Source: Gammaproteobacteria bacterium HGW-Gammaproteobacteria-1 (lineage in GTDB: Bacteria; Pseudomonadota; Gammaproteobacteria; Thiohalomonadales; Thiohalomonadaceae). From it: a DNA stretch of 64,000 nt. The stretch spans positions 130,718 through 194,717 of the forward strand of contig PGZL01000001.1 in the NCBI GenBank assembly GCA_002840095.1, given 5' to 3'. Position 1 is the first letter of the stretch; each line of letters opens with the position of its first letter. The notes under the pieces were generated by a model that worked only from the letters and a program-made list of their open reading frames with translations, searched no databases and had not been told where the DNA came from. A program made the position numbers and the translations under genes. Shown in pieces: positions 1 to 8,319 of the stretch.

Positions 1-804
1 GATTCGCCCCTTCCACCACCACGCCTGCACGGCATCCTCCATCACCGGAATGATCTGCGCCTCGGGGGGCGGGATGTTGTCGAGGAAGCGTGAGAGGTCA
101 GGATCGTTAACCGTTGGCACGACCTCTCGGGCCTCGTCCGCGCGTAGCGCAAGACCTTTACGGGTTTCGGGTGCCAGCTGCTGGACGGAGAAAACCCGCA
201 GGTAGTCCACCTCCTCGTCTCCGTTGACCAGGTGCAGTACCAGGGGGACGCTGACGCCCTCAAGGGCGATAGGGAGGTTGGTCGCGCGGTAGGCTTCGTT
301 GGCGATAATCGACACGATGTTCGTGTCACGCATTTTCGCTTCATACGCCTTGTTGTTGCCGGCCTCGAGCAGCGCGGCGGGGAACGGCGCCCCCGTAGTG
401 TCCTGGAACACTAGGGTAGTGGTAAATCCGACCCGGAGACGCAGGATAACGGGGGCCGTCATTTTGCCGGGATTGATAACCGTTGTTTCGATGACGGGAA
501 TGACCGCGCGCAGCTCGCGGCGCTCGGCCTCCTTCCGTCGATCCTCCATCTCTCGCGCGCGCAGCACCTCGTCGTCGGGGAGGGGATTCTGTTGGCGAAG
601 GGCCTCGTCATAGAGTTCCTGGGGAACGCGCGGCAACTCACGCGCGGCCGCCTCCGCTGTCTTGTCCCGCGGCACGGAAGTCAGCGGCATGGGCTTGGAG
701 GCCGGTGTCGAGCTCGGCGCCGGCTTCGTCGTCGGCGTGGCTGGCTCCGCGGCCACGGCGGTCGAGATGAGGGCCGCAAGGGTGAAGGCAGTGATCGCGC
801 GCAT
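1..804 (-). CDS. DotH/IcmK/TraN-type outer-membrane subunit of type IVB secretion (partial at window edge)
   Basis: The reading frame is open from an ATG at 804 to the window edge (268 codons), so the C-terminus is missing. The first ~19 residues are a signal peptide (MRAITAF start, hydrophobic core, A-A cut region), followed by a Pro/Ala/Thr-rich stretch. Around residues 105-140 it has VINPGKMTAPVI and then TTLVFQDTTGAPFP, which match the conserved N-terminal part of DotH/IcmK and IncI TraN. In that family the protein is an outer-membrane core subunit working with DotC, DotD and DotG. It begins 3 nt after the dotI-like stop codon, reproducing the dotI-dotH order of Dot/Icm and IncI operons. 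Identification is by motif recognition plus gene order. Confidence 0.85.
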   Translation of the reverse strand, partial: MRAITAFTLAALISTAVAAEPATPTTKPAPSSTPASKPMPLTSVPRDKTAEAAARELPRVPQELYDEALRQQNPLPDDEVLRAREMEDRRKEAERRELRAVIPVIETTVINPGKMTAPVILRLRVGFTTTLVFQDTTGAPFPAALLEAGNNKAYEAKMRDTNIVSIIANEAYRATNLPIALEGVSVPLVLHLVNGDEEVDYLRVFSVQQLAPETRKGLALRADEAREVVPTVNDPDLSRFLDNIPPPEAQIIPVMEDAVQAWWWKGRI

Positions 805-807
805 GAC

Positions 808-1653
808 TTACTCGACCACAAACTGGTGGACCGCGATCCCACTGCCGTCCTTGCTTTCAGTGGGAGGCACCCGCAGGGCGATGACGAAGATGTGTTGACG
901 CTTCGAGGACTCCGCGGTACGGGGACCGACCCATCGGGTGGTGATGGGGATTTTGACCTTGTATGCCAGGCGGCCGTCTATCTCACCTGTGTCCAGGATG
1001 ACCGCCGCTTCCGGGGAGCTGGTCTCCATGAAGAGCTCCAGGTTCTTCACGTCTTCGAAGAGGCGCGCCGCTGTCAGTGCTCTTCGGTACCCGCCGGCGC
1101 CGGCCTCGGTGAAGTGGGCGTTCTCGCAATCTCGGACCACGCGATCCATGTTCGTGAACGAGAACGTGTAGCACTGGGTAACCACGCGTGTAGCCCACGA
1201 CAGCACCACCGACTTGCTGCTCATCGGCTTATTCAGGGGGATCAGCTCCATGATGGTGCCATCGGGGTTGGTGGCGAAGTACTTCGGCTCCGGCGGTGCC
1301 TGGGTACTGATGGCGGCGATAGACACGCCCAGAGCGACATTCACGGCGCAAAGCACCAGATTCAATATGATGGAGTAGCGTAGGGCGCTACGCGCGAGCC
1401 AATTGCGTAGACGATTGAAGACGATGGTGTATATGCCGTCGACCCCGGCTATATCCTGCCGATCCCCTCTCTCGGGTGCACTAGCCGCGCCCGGGGTCGG
1501 TGCACGGTTCTTGAGATCCTCGCCTGCGGTCTTTACGGCCTCAGTGGATCGCTTCAGCAGGGTGCGCGCCTGAGCGGCAGCTTTCTGCTGGGCGTGCTGG
1601 GCTTGGCCTTTCACGGCCGCTACTGTGGCGGCCGTTTTCTTTTGTTCGCTCAT
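808..1653 (-). CDS. DotI/IcmL/TraM-type inner-membrane protein of type IVB secretion
   Basis: 281 residues from the ATG at 1653; a GTG three codons upstream is also possible. The first ~70 residues are Ala/Lys/Gln-rich and presumably cytosolic. One membrane segment lies at about residues 95-115, followed by a periplasmic domain containing LSWATRVVTQCYTFSF, typical of the DotI/IcmL/TraM family. Family members form an inner-membrane ring of the transfer channel with the shorter paralogue DotJ. Here it is directly followed by the dotH-like gene. The promoter and palindrome at 1675-1716 precede it, so this is probably the first gene of a leftward transfer operon leaving the window. Confidence 0.87.
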   Translation of the reverse strand: MSEQKKTAATVAAVKGQAQHAQQKAAAQARTLLKRSTEAVKTAGEDLKNRAPTPGAASAPERGDRQDIAGVDGIYTIVFNRLRNWLARSALRYSIILNLVLCAVNVALGVSIAAISTQAPPEPKYFATNPDGTIMELIPLNKPMSSKSVVLSWATRVVTQCYTFSFTNMDRVVRDCENAHFTEAGAGGYRRALTAARLFEDVKNLELFMETSSPEAAVILDTGEIDGRLAYKVKIPITTRWVGPRTAESSKRQHIFVIALRVPPTESKDGSGIAVHQFVVE

Positions 1654-1674
1654 TTTGTCCACGCAACGGCTTAC

Positions 1675-1716
1675 TGTCCGCGGACACTAATACACCCCTA
1701 CCCCGCCAAAAATCAA
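1675..1716 (-). promoter_or_regulatory. Promoter with palindromic operator before the dotI-dotH operon
   Basis: On the minus strand there is a -35 TTGATT (1711-1716), an 18-bp spacer and a -10 TATTAG (1687-1692). The perfect 12-bp palindrome TGTCCGCGGACA (1675-1686) directly abuts the -10 and would cover the start site, so it is a plausible repressor site. The upstream part of this gap is AT-rich. Confidence 0.5.
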
Positions 1717-1751
1717 GGGTAAAATATATATCTTTAACCAATCGCCCCGCC

Positions 1752-2558
1752 CTAATCCTCGGGCACGCGCATCAATTCCAGTATTCCGTCCAGCTGGTCG
1801 AGCGACCCGTATTCAAGAATCAGCCGCCCTTTGCGGGTGGCCGGATCGTGCTCAATCGCGGCGGTGGTGCCGTAACGGCGGGTAATGCGCTGCTCCAGCC
1901 GGACGATGTTCGGATCCCGGCGGGGCGCGCCGGCGGGCGCCGTCGTCCCTGAGGCGTTCCCCGTGCGATGGTTTCGGATCGCCTCCTCCAGCTGCCGGAC
2001 CGACCAGTTGTTTTCGACGACCAGGAAGGCGAAGTCGAGTTGCTCGCCCATCGACAAAGGCAACAGCGTGCGGGCGTGGCTCGCCTTCAGGCGCTTGTCG
2101 GCCAACATGTTGCGCACCGTCAGCGGGAGATACTGGAGACGAACCAGGCGCGAGGCCTGGAATCGAGATACCCCCTGGAGCCGTCCGGCATCTGTCTTGG
2201 TTTTGGCGCGGCCGGTTTTCACCAACTGCTGGATCTTGCGCCCGACCGCCACAGCGTCGTCGTTATGCAGTCCGTAGTCCAGATGCACCAGGAGCTGGGC
2301 GGTCTGTTCGTCGATGTGGGTATTGATATCCACGGGCACCTGAGGGATCTGGAGAACCTGTGCGGCGCGCCAGATTATGAGCCCACGAAGGATCTCGTAG
2401 GTTTCCGGGCCGCGCGGCGATGGCTCGGCAAGGATGGTGCCCAAGGCATCAATGCCAGCACTGGAGGCTATGGCCAGGGCGTCGGCTGACGGCGCCGGCG
2501 GGGCCTTATTGGGCTTGTGCCGACTGAGCTCCAACTTGTCAAAGTCGATCCACTGCAT
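1752..2558 (-). CDS. ParB/KorB-like DNA-binding protein with a divergent nucleotide-binding box
   Basis: 268 residues from the ATG at 2558; a longer TTG-started form would include the palindrome and lacks a ribosome site. An N-terminal ParB-like segment contains YEILRGLIIWRAAQ at about residue 55, where ParB proteins have YEIxAGERRWRAA. The GERR residues that contact CTP are therefore not conserved. A central helix-turn-helix region (GVSRFQASRLVRLQYLP, then ASHARTLLPL) matches ParB/KorB DNA-binding domains, and the C-terminus is a small dimerisation-like domain. A perfect parS-like palindrome lies 15 nt upstream, so the protein probably binds its own promoter. It is separate from the parAB pair at 4.2-6.1 kb and may be a regulator rather than a partition clamp. 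Confidence 0.8.
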   Translation of the reverse strand: MQWIDFDKLELSRHKPNKAPPAPSADALAIASSAGIDALGTILAEPSPRGPETYEILRGLIIWRAAQVLQIPQVPVDINTHIDEQTAQLLVHLDYGLHNDDAVAVGRKIQQLVKTGRAKTKTDAGRLQGVSRFQASRLVRLQYLPLTVRNMLADKRLKASHARTLLPLSMGEQLDFAFLVVENNWSVRQLEEAIRNHRTGNASGTTAPAGAPRRDPNIVRLEQRITRRYGTTAAIEHDPATRKGRLILEYGSLDQLDGILELMRVPED

Positions 2559-2572
2559 GGAAGCGCCCCAGA

Positions 2573-2590
2573 TGTTGCCACGTGGCAACA
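2573..2590. promoter_or_regulatory. parS-like perfect palindrome
   Basis: TGTTGCCACGTGGCAACA is an 18-bp perfect palindrome whose CACGTG core and TGTT/AACA ends resemble chromosomal parS sites (TGTTNCACGTGNAACA) with an extra base pair on each side. It sits immediately upstream of the ParB-like gene. I noticed no second copy in the window. Confidence 0.65.
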
Positions 2591-2704
2591 ATATTAGCAG
2601 AAGTACAGGGTATTGGGCGACCGGAGCATTCGGACGGCGGCGTAGACGGGGTGTATTGGGAGAGAGGTCGCCGAAAGGGCGCCAGTCCGGCGGCCGGGCG
2701 AGGT

Positions 2705-2953
2705 TTACTCTGGGGTGGGCAGCGTTACCAAGATACGGTCAATCTCAGGGTGCAGACCGCGCGCCTTCTGTGCGAGGCGGCGGATCTCGTAGTCGTAGAG
2801 CGTGTCGATGGCGAGCGTGAGTCGGTCGCGGGTGCGGATGGAGCGAATATCAATGCCGACGGCAGCCATCCGTGGCGCCAAGATGGCGATGCCGGGCTTC
2901 GTGAGGCGGACAACGCCGCTAAGGACGTCTTCGAGGTAGAGACCGTGTTGCAT
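2705..2953 (-). CDS. Small hypothetical protein
   Basis: 82 residues from the ATG at 2953; the frame extends nine codons further to a TTG. It is a soluble, charged protein with predicted helices (for example LAIDTLYDYEIRRLAQKARG). No family recognised. It lies upstream of and co-directional with the ParB-like gene, separated from it by ~145 bp holding the parS-like site. The ribosome site is weak, so coding status rests on frame length and context. Confidence 0.45.
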   Translation of the reverse strand: MQHGLYLEDVLSGVVRLTKPGIAILAPRMAAVGIDIRSIRTRDRLTLAIDTLYDYEIRRLAQKARGLHPEIDRILVTLPTPE

Positions 2954-3113
2954 GCGGCAAGGATAGAGGCGGTTCCGCAAAAAACAAGGAACGAGTCGTG
3001 GTTTCGGGCCCTGAAGGCCTGCGGGAACACCGAGGGCTCGAAGCTCGGTTGCATACCCTTCAGGACCCGGTTCCGTCGCGCTCGCGGCGGCAGTTCAATT
3101 ACCGGTTGGGCGG

Positions 3114-3299
3114 CTACCAATCGCCGCCGTCGTTCTCAATATCAATTGACGCAACGGCCGCGCCCTGATCAATGCCGGTGCCGCTGCGCATAACCTCTCC
3201 ATCGCAGTCTTTTTTCATGACCCATAGCGTGCCCGGCCACCGCGCCGCCAGTTGCTTCAGCGCGTTTACGGCCTTGCGTTCGTCTTCGGTCAGTTGCAT
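3114..3299 (-). CDS. Small hypothetical protein
   Basis: 61 residues. The ATG at 3299 is preceded by GGAGGAACAA, a good ribosome site; the longer TTG-started version would place that site inside the gene. The N-terminal half is helical and charged (LTEDERKAVNALKQLAARWP), followed by WVMKKDCDG and an acidic tail. No family recognised. It belongs to a leftward run of small genes between the partition genes. Confidence 0.5.
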   Translation of the reverse strand: MQLTEDERKAVNALKQLAARWPGTLWVMKKDCDGEVMRSGTGIDQGAAVASIDIENDGGDW

Positions 3300-3370
3300 T
3301 TGTTCCTCCGTCAATCGCTCCGCCCAACAAATCGCGGCAGGCGGACGCTTCGCGCCGCTGCGCTCAGCCG

Positions 3371-3634
3371 TTATGCCGCAGGCCAGCCGTCAATCCGGTG
3401 GCAGCCGGTATTGCGGTCGTACCATTCCAGCATATCTACCACTCGCCGCACGGCCCGCCTGTCCTCTCACTGCTCGTCGGCAGTTTGCGGAAACATCGAC
3501 CCACGTCTAGCCGCCTCGTCGTCCACAGCCCGGATAGCTCGCACAACCTCAGCCACGGTGAGCGGCCTGGCAACGCACTGAACGCGGGCGCTCGGATCGC
3601 TCCCGGTTTTCCGATCGTATTCCGCTTCGCTCAT
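3371..3634 (-). pseudogene. Small gene split by an in-frame TGA
   Basis: ATG at 3634 follows an AAGGAG ribosome site. The frame gives 55 residues (MSEAEYDRKTG to FPQTADEQ), then TGA at 3467-3469. The same frame continues for 31 codons (EDRRAVRRVVDMLEWYDR and onward) to TAA at 3371. Composition is similar on both sides of the stop, and a single TGG-to-TGA change would explain it. Alternatives are a real 55-residue protein followed by a short GTG-started ORF, or stop-codon readthrough. No family recognised. Confidence 0.45.
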
Positions 3635-3826
3635 CTTCGTTCTCCTTCAGTGCTCTCGCGCTGGTCTCGACACTCATTTCCACCACGCGCCAACTGTGCA
3701 GGATGTCCCATCTGAGGATCGTGGTTAGCTCCTCTATCGCCCAACAAGGTATAGGCAGAAGCCGCAAGGCAGGTTGGTAATTAAATTTTAATTTAAATAT
3801 GGAAAAAGACGAATAAAAACATTCTG

Positions 3827-4207
3827 TTACGCCTGTTTTTCTTCTTCTGCCACCCGGTGGCAGTTCGCGTCGCGCCGGAGGCGGTACCTGATGGCGCTTC
3901 TAATAACTTCGCTCTGGACGCCTTCCATCAACGGCGACTGTCGGCGGAGCTTCCGAATCGCGGTCTTGAGGTCGTCCGCCGCTTCGTCATTCAGCTCCAC
4001 CTTGCTGACCACCTCGTTGCCGTCTGGGTCCATTCGGGATCCGACACCAACGAAACCGAGCATTTTGTCCTCGGTCACGAGTATGTGGATGGCCTCGCCA
4101 ATCCATCGGCTTTTGTCGCGTACGCCGTAGCCGTCCGCTGCCTTCAGATGCTCCGTGAGCGCATCTCTCAGTTTCTCCGGTAAGCGAAGTGTCGTGCGCA
4201 GCATCAT
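3827..4207 (-). CDS. Ribbon-helix-helix-like plasmid protein
   Basis: 126 residues. I chose the ATG at 4207, 2 nt after the parB stop (4210), over a longer start inside parB. The N-terminus LRTTLRLPEKLRDALTEHL has the strand-helix layout of MetJ/Arc repressors. The C-terminal part (VELNDEAADDLKTAI, then GVQSEVIRSAIRYRLRR) resembles a second ribbon-helix-helix unit. Being third in a parA-parB unit suggests a DNA-binding accessory or autoregulator of partition. This is inferred from fold pattern and position; no named family recognised. Confidence 0.6.
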   Translation of the reverse strand: MMLRTTLRLPEKLRDALTEHLKAADGYGVRDKSRWIGEAIHILVTEDKMLGFVGVGSRMDPDGNEVVSKVELNDEAADDLKTAIRKLRRQSPLMEGVQSEVIRSAIRYRLRRDANCHRVAEEEKQA

Positions 4208-4209
4208 GT

Positions 4210-5229
4210 TTACTTCAGCAGGTCTGCCAGCACGCCATCCCACGCCTGCTGTACCGCATCCAGGTCGTCCCAGTCGACATCATCCATTGCCGATTCCGGA
4301 TGGAGCGCTGCAATGAGCCGCTTCACGACGCCGGCATTCTCTACGGCACCGAGGTTGATCTTCGTGCGCTGGCGCCCTACTCGCTTCTTGTCGCTGGCAG
4401 GGTTCGGCTTCTTCTTCGGCGCCACAGGTGCGCGAACAACTTCCCAGTCTTCGCCTTTTCGGGCCGCAACCAGCGCGTCTGCGCGCCGGCCAGAGTCGTT
4501 AATCGAAGCCAGCTTCACGGCCTGCTTGATGGAGGTAATTACGCCACTACGCATCGCCTCCTGGACGTCGTCCGGCGCCTTGATCAGCGCGTAGTAGTTC
4601 TGGCACTGGGCGCGCGACTTCTTCGTGAGCTTCTGCAGGTCTTCTGCCCGCTCTACCGTGTACCCCTCGGTTTTCGCCGCCTCTTCGATCATGTCCTGGA
4701 TCGAGCAGATCCGCTCCCATGCCAGAACGTCCTCGCGCTGGAGGTTTTCCATGGCCTGTAACTGCCGCAGATTTTTCGGTCGTGATTCCCTGATTTGCGC
4801 CGGGATGTCCGGCAGGCCCAGCAGGATTGACGCAAGCCATCGCCGCTCGCCGCACACAATCCGGTAGCCGGCTCCATGGCGGTAGACAATGATGGCCTGG
4901 AGGACACCACCCGCGGCCTGGATCGAATCCGCCAATTCCCGCAGTTCCTCCAGGAACGCCACCTTCAACTCGTAGAACTCGGCGTCCTTCGGGATGACGC
5001 CGGAGCGCACAATCTCCGGCGCGAGCTTCGTCATCGGCCGGTTCTTCGGGTCAGAGGTAACCTCATCGACCAGCAGCCGGTGGCTTACCAACGTTTGGTC
5101 GATACTTTGGGCCGCATGTAACGACCGGCCGGCTTCTTTCTGGGCCTCAGTCGGCGCAGAAAACCGATCCGCTTTGCGTGCCGCTCCCAACCCTACGCGC
5201 TTCGGCTTTTTATCCTCCAGTTCACTCAT
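4210..5229 (-). CDS. parB: ParB partition protein
   Basis: 339 residues from the ATG at 5229, preceded by GAGGTAGGAACG; a longer start would overlap parA. After a basic N-terminus it has the ParB nuclease-like domain with YRIVCGERRWLASILLG (about residues 120-136), the GERRW box that binds CTP. A helix-turn-helix region follows (LTKKSRAQCQNYYALIKAP, then GVITSIKQAVKLASI). The C-terminal part is probably the dimerisation domain. It would bind a centromere and stimulate the ParA ATPase encoded just upstream. The 5-nt gap to parA indicates one transcript. Confidence 0.9.
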   Translation of the reverse strand: MSELEDKKPKRVGLGAARKADRFSAPTEAQKEAGRSLHAAQSIDQTLVSHRLLVDEVTSDPKNRPMTKLAPEIVRSGVIPKDAEFYELKVAFLEELRELADSIQAAGGVLQAIIVYRHGAGYRIVCGERRWLASILLGLPDIPAQIRESRPKNLRQLQAMENLQREDVLAWERICSIQDMIEEAAKTEGYTVERAEDLQKLTKKSRAQCQNYYALIKAPDDVQEAMRSGVITSIKQAVKLASINDSGRRADALVAARKGEDWEVVRAPVAPKKKPNPASDKKRVGRQRTKINLGAVENAGVVKRLIAALHPESAMDDVDWDDLDAVQQAWDGVLADLLK

Positions 5230-5234
5230 CGTTC

Positions 5235-6131
5235 CTACCTCGTTACGTCGCCGAAGACGGCATCTTCTACGAACCGGCACATGGTCAGCGCCTCCTTTTT
5301 TGCCGGGTCAGAATCCGGCAAATCGAACACCGAGCTATGCTTGCTGCTCTCGTGGTCAGCCTCAGCGACCACTGTGCGGTAGTTGATGACGAAGGGGGTA
5401 ACCAGATCGCCGAACCCCGGATCCTGGCGCAAGCTCCGAATGACGCCCTTGTGGAGGGCTGTACCGCGGCAAAGGCTCGGCATGATCCCGACCAGCTTGA
5501 GTTCGCCCCCGGGATCGCGCAGCGTGTTCTCTTCGCGCCAAAGGTCAATCATGTCGCTCAGCGTCTCGGTGTTCATCTTTTCCGGTTGCAGCGGCATAAG
5601 CAGGTGCGTGGCGGCGCGCAGCGCCGCCTGGGTCAGGGACAGGCGGTTCGGGCCCGTATCGATGACCACGAAGTCGTAGGTTTCCTGAGCGTCGTCGTCG
5701 CTGAGCAGTTCGTAGAGACGGTTGATGATCTTGCGCTCCAGCTCGGCCGGTTTATCCATCTCCGCTTCGCGCAGCCGCTTGCCGTCGCCAGGTAGGATGT
5801 CCATGCCTGGGATTTCTGTGTCATACGGGAGCACGACATCGTCGTAGAACATCGAGGCGGAGGATGAGCGGCCTGTCCAACCGTTTTCGTAATCGGCTGC
5901 GGGGTCGAAATCATCGTGTACTGGCGGCATACGTGCGTTGCTGTTCGGTTTCTCCATCTTCAGGTAGCGCATCGATAAGTTGCACTGCGGATCGAAGTCC
6001 ACCAGTAATACCCGGACCTTCCGGTACCGGGCCATGTATTCGCCAATATTCCGCGAGGTTGTAGTTTTGCCGACGCCGCCCTTTTGTTGGACGACGGCAA
6101 ACACTTTGAGTCCACCCCTATAACGCGCCAT
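5235..6131 (-). CDS. parA: ParA-type partition ATPase
   Basis: 298 residues, ATG at 6131 after AAGGGAGATGCAAG. The deviant Walker A motif KGGVGKTT lies at residues ~18-25. It is followed by LLVDFDPQCNLS (Walker A'-like region) and YDFVVIDTGPN (Walker B). It has no long N-terminal DNA-binding domain, so it is a short, type Ib-like ParA. It would move plasmid copies apart by ATP-driven cycling on the nucleoid with ParB. The palindrome at 6165-6181 in its promoter is a likely autoregulatory site. Confidence 0.93.
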   Translation of the reverse strand: MARYRGGLKVFAVVQQKGGVGKTTTSRNIGEYMARYRKVRVLLVDFDPQCNLSMRYLKMEKPNSNARMPPVHDDFDPAADYENGWTGRSSSASMFYDDVVLPYDTEIPGMDILPGDGKRLREAEMDKPAELERKIINRLYELLSDDDAQETYDFVVIDTGPNRLSLTQAALRAATHLLMPLQPEKMNTETLSDMIDLWREENTLRDPGGELKLVGIMPSLCRGTALHKGVIRSLRQDPGFGDLVTPFVINYRTVVAEADHESSKHSSVFDLPDSDPAKKEALTMCRFVEDAVFGDVTR

Positions 6132-6164
6132 CTTGCATCTCCCTTGTTTCCGCTTGACTGCGTA

Positions 6165-6181
6165 GCGTATACAATATACGC
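6165..6181. promoter_or_regulatory. Palindromic operator upstream of parA
   Basis: GCGTATACAATATACGC is a perfect inverted repeat (7-bp arms GCGTATA/TATACGC, CAA centre), 34 bp upstream of the parA ATG and overlapping AT-rich -10-like sequence. A direct repeat of GCTACCCC lies just beyond it. Likely bound by ParB, ParA or the small repressor of the operon. Confidence 0.55.
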
Positions 6182-6273
6182 AAGCTACCCCGGTTTGCTA
6201 CCCCATTTTTGATACTTTCCAGCCGGTACGAAGAATGCGCGCAACGAAGAATCAATGGGTTAGCGTCGAAATT

Positions 6274-6304
6274 CGGAGTAACGATTACCGGTTTCGGAGT
6301 AACG
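6274..6304. repeat. Two iteron copies upstream of the first rep gene
   Basis: TTCGGAGTAACG occurs twice, with cores at 6274-6283 and 6295-6304, spaced 21 bp. This is one helical-turn-like repeat of the same sequence found in opposite orientation downstream of the gene (7972-8057). Being in the promoter region, these copies probably mediate initiator autoregulation. Confidence 0.7.
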
Positions 6305-6383
6305 TTTTCAAACTCAGCCGGGGTGGGAAGAGGGGGCTGATATATGATGGGCCGTAGCGAGAGCAGGGGAGGGGATAGAAGGG

Positions 6384-7778
6384 ATGGCAGAGCAAGGGCA
6401 GGGCGGCACGCGCGGTGCGCAGTACGACATTGGCGCCAATGACCCTGGGCATGCCTTGGGCCTCTTGCGGACCGAGGAAAAGCTCAGCAGTCTGCCGAAA
6501 GGTCAACTGAAGCTCGTCGAGGCGATCATCAGGACCTGCGCCGCCAGCACGAGCGGGGTCGCAGGCATCAACGCGGTAGCGGCCGACACGGGCCTTTCGG
6601 TAAACACCATCGCTGCCTACTCGGACAAGCTGGTCGCTAAGGGGTACCTGCGCAAGTACAAGATCAGGAACACCCGCCAGGGCGGCAAGGGGCGACAGCC
6701 GAACATCTACTCCCTGGTGGACCTGAGTCTGGCTGTCGGCGCCGAACTCGACGACGACCTGATCACCCCGGGCATGCTCCCGGCCGACGGCGAGGACCTG
6801 CAGAGGTCGTTGTTCGACGCCGCCGACCTGCCCGCGGCTGACACACACCGCGCCCTTGCGGTCCTGCCAGGCGTTCCCCAGCGCGCGGAGATATTCTCCA
6901 CGTACACCCTGCTGTCGGTATTACGCCTCGGCAACTCCGGCAGCCGGGCTCGAGGCTCATTCACGACGCCGGCGTACATCGGCCCCAATACTCTCCGGAT
7001 CCATGTCGCCGCGGTCGACGGTCAAAAGATCGCGGGGATCATGGACACGAAGGCGCTGATCGGCTTGACTACACTCGCCCGCAGTTTTTATTCGGACGCG
7101 CGCAACGCCGGCGAGCCGCTCGTGCTCGAAATGTCCGATTTCGCCAACTACCTCGGTTACAAGGATGACGGCGGCAACAGGGCCCAAGTCTGGGATATGG
7201 TCAACTCCTGGCGCCAGACCAATTTCAAGATACTGTCCGCATCCGAAGGCTTGGTGAAGCTCTACGGCCGGGAGTTGTTTGAGATTGATGACTTCTCATT
7301 CATCTCGCGTCTGAAAACGCTCGTGGAGGGCGGAACGGGTACCCCCATAAAGTTTGCAGTCTGGTTTGATCCACTCTTTCTCAAGCGCGTCCTCCACCCG
7401 GAGTATAAATACCTTTCCGTTGTGCACCCGCAGATCCTGCGCGAGAAGAACCCCTCCAGGTTGCTATTCTATTTCTGGTGTCGACGCGCGGTTCAGTACA
7501 CGACCGAATCAACCAGGCCGTACTCGTTCGAGAAGCTGCGGATGGAGATGGCTCCCTACATGACGCAGAGCGCCTTCAGGAACACCCTTCTAAAGATTTT
7601 GGATCAGAGTGGGGAAGGAGGGGTGACAGAGATATACAGCTACCGCGTCCTGGTTCACGGGTCACTGGAGGAAAAGTCGTACACTGAGACCGAGTTCAGC
7701 ATCTGGATTGATGTCGCCGATCCATTCGTCCACCAGTATCGACGCCATCAGCAGCTCGAGCAAGGCACTGAGGCGTGA
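6384..7778 (+). CDS. Plasmid replication initiator protein (first replicon)
   Basis: 464 residues, ATG preceded by GGAGGGGATAGAAGGG. Residues ~35-110 look like a winged helix (IIRTCAASTSGVAGINAVAADTGLS, split by a gap, then VAKGYLRKYKIRN). The C-terminal half (SFYSDARNAGEPLVLEMSDF to the end) resembles RepA/TrfA-like initiators. The main evidence is context: the gene is bracketed by copies of the 10-bp element CGGAGTAACG, two upstream and at least four downstream in an iteron array beside DnaA-box-like sites. It would bind those iterons and recruit the host helicase. Exact Rep family is uncertain. Confidence 0.75.
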   Translation: MAEQGQGGTRGAQYDIGANDPGHALGLLRTEEKLSSLPKGQLKLVEAIIRTCAASTSGVAGINAVAADTGLSVNTIAAYSDKLVAKGYLRKYKIRNTRQGGKGRQPNIYSLVDLSLAVGAELDDDLITPGMLPADGEDLQRSLFDAADLPAADTHRALAVLPGVPQRAEIFSTYTLLSVLRLGNSGSRARGSFTTPAYIGPNTLRIHVAAVDGQKIAGIMDTKALIGLTTLARSFYSDARNAGEPLVLEMSDFANYLGYKDDGGNRAQVWDMVNSWRQTNFKILSASEGLVKLYGRELFEIDDFSFISRLKTLVEGGTGTPIKFAVWFDPLFLKRVLHPEYKYLSVVHPQILREKNPSRLLFYFWCRRAVQYTTESTRPYSFEKLRMEMAPYMTQSAFRNTLLKILDQSGEGGVTEIYSYRVLVHGSLEEKSYTETEFSIWIDVADPFVHQYRRHQQLEQGTEA

Positions 7779-7842
7779 TGTCGAAATCACTCTCGTGGAG
7801 ACTTCTTTTTTCGGCAACTACTCATTCCACGCATTTTTGATA

Positions 7843-8085
7843 CGGAGTAATGATTTGGAGCTATCCACAGCTCCTGTCGGTTTATCAAGTAACTGTGTAT
7901 GTATAAAAACCGTATCTTATATAGTGCGGGAAATGCTAGTTAGAACCGGTAGTTACAGCTGCTTCCCTAATCGTTACTCCGTCGACGGGAAATGATCCTC
8001 CGGGACAAGGAACCGTTACTCCGGGAATCGAAAGCGTTACTCCGAATCGTTACTCCGCCCCATCCACAGGGTTGTCCACAGAGTG
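7843..8085. other. Putative origin of replication 1 (iterons and DnaA-box-like sites)
   Basis: Copies of CGTTACTCCG lie at 7972, 8014, 8035 and 8048, with a degenerate copy near 7993, so most fit a 21-bp period. One reverse-orientation variant is at 7843. DnaA-box-like sequences are CTATCCACA at 7861 (inside the inverted repeat GGAGCT/AGCTCC), CATCCACAG at 8061 and TTGTCCACA at 8072. The region from 7800 to 7980 is AT-richer than its surroundings. The rest of the gene-free stretch up to 8300 holds only short unconvincing ORFs. Confidence 0.7.
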
Positions 8086-8319
8086 GACTCACCACGGAGC
8101 TGCTCCAGCTCCACACCTGTCGGCCCTCCATTTCTCGTCCAATCCCATGACTCTTGCGGCCCGAGCCACAACTCTGCGCACCGAGTCGTCTGCCGGTGTT
8201 CTCCGCCCGCCGGAGGCCGCGTCCGTATCGTCTATCATATTGATCTTGGACGATGAGTGTGCGATAGATCGCGAGGTCTCGGCGGCGGAAAATACCTTGC
8301 AGGGAATGGTGTTAGCAGA

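Noticed and set aside
2559-2591. TTG-started longer ParB-like protein
   Set aside because: It would encode the parS-like palindrome and has no ribosome site; ATG 2558 is preferred.
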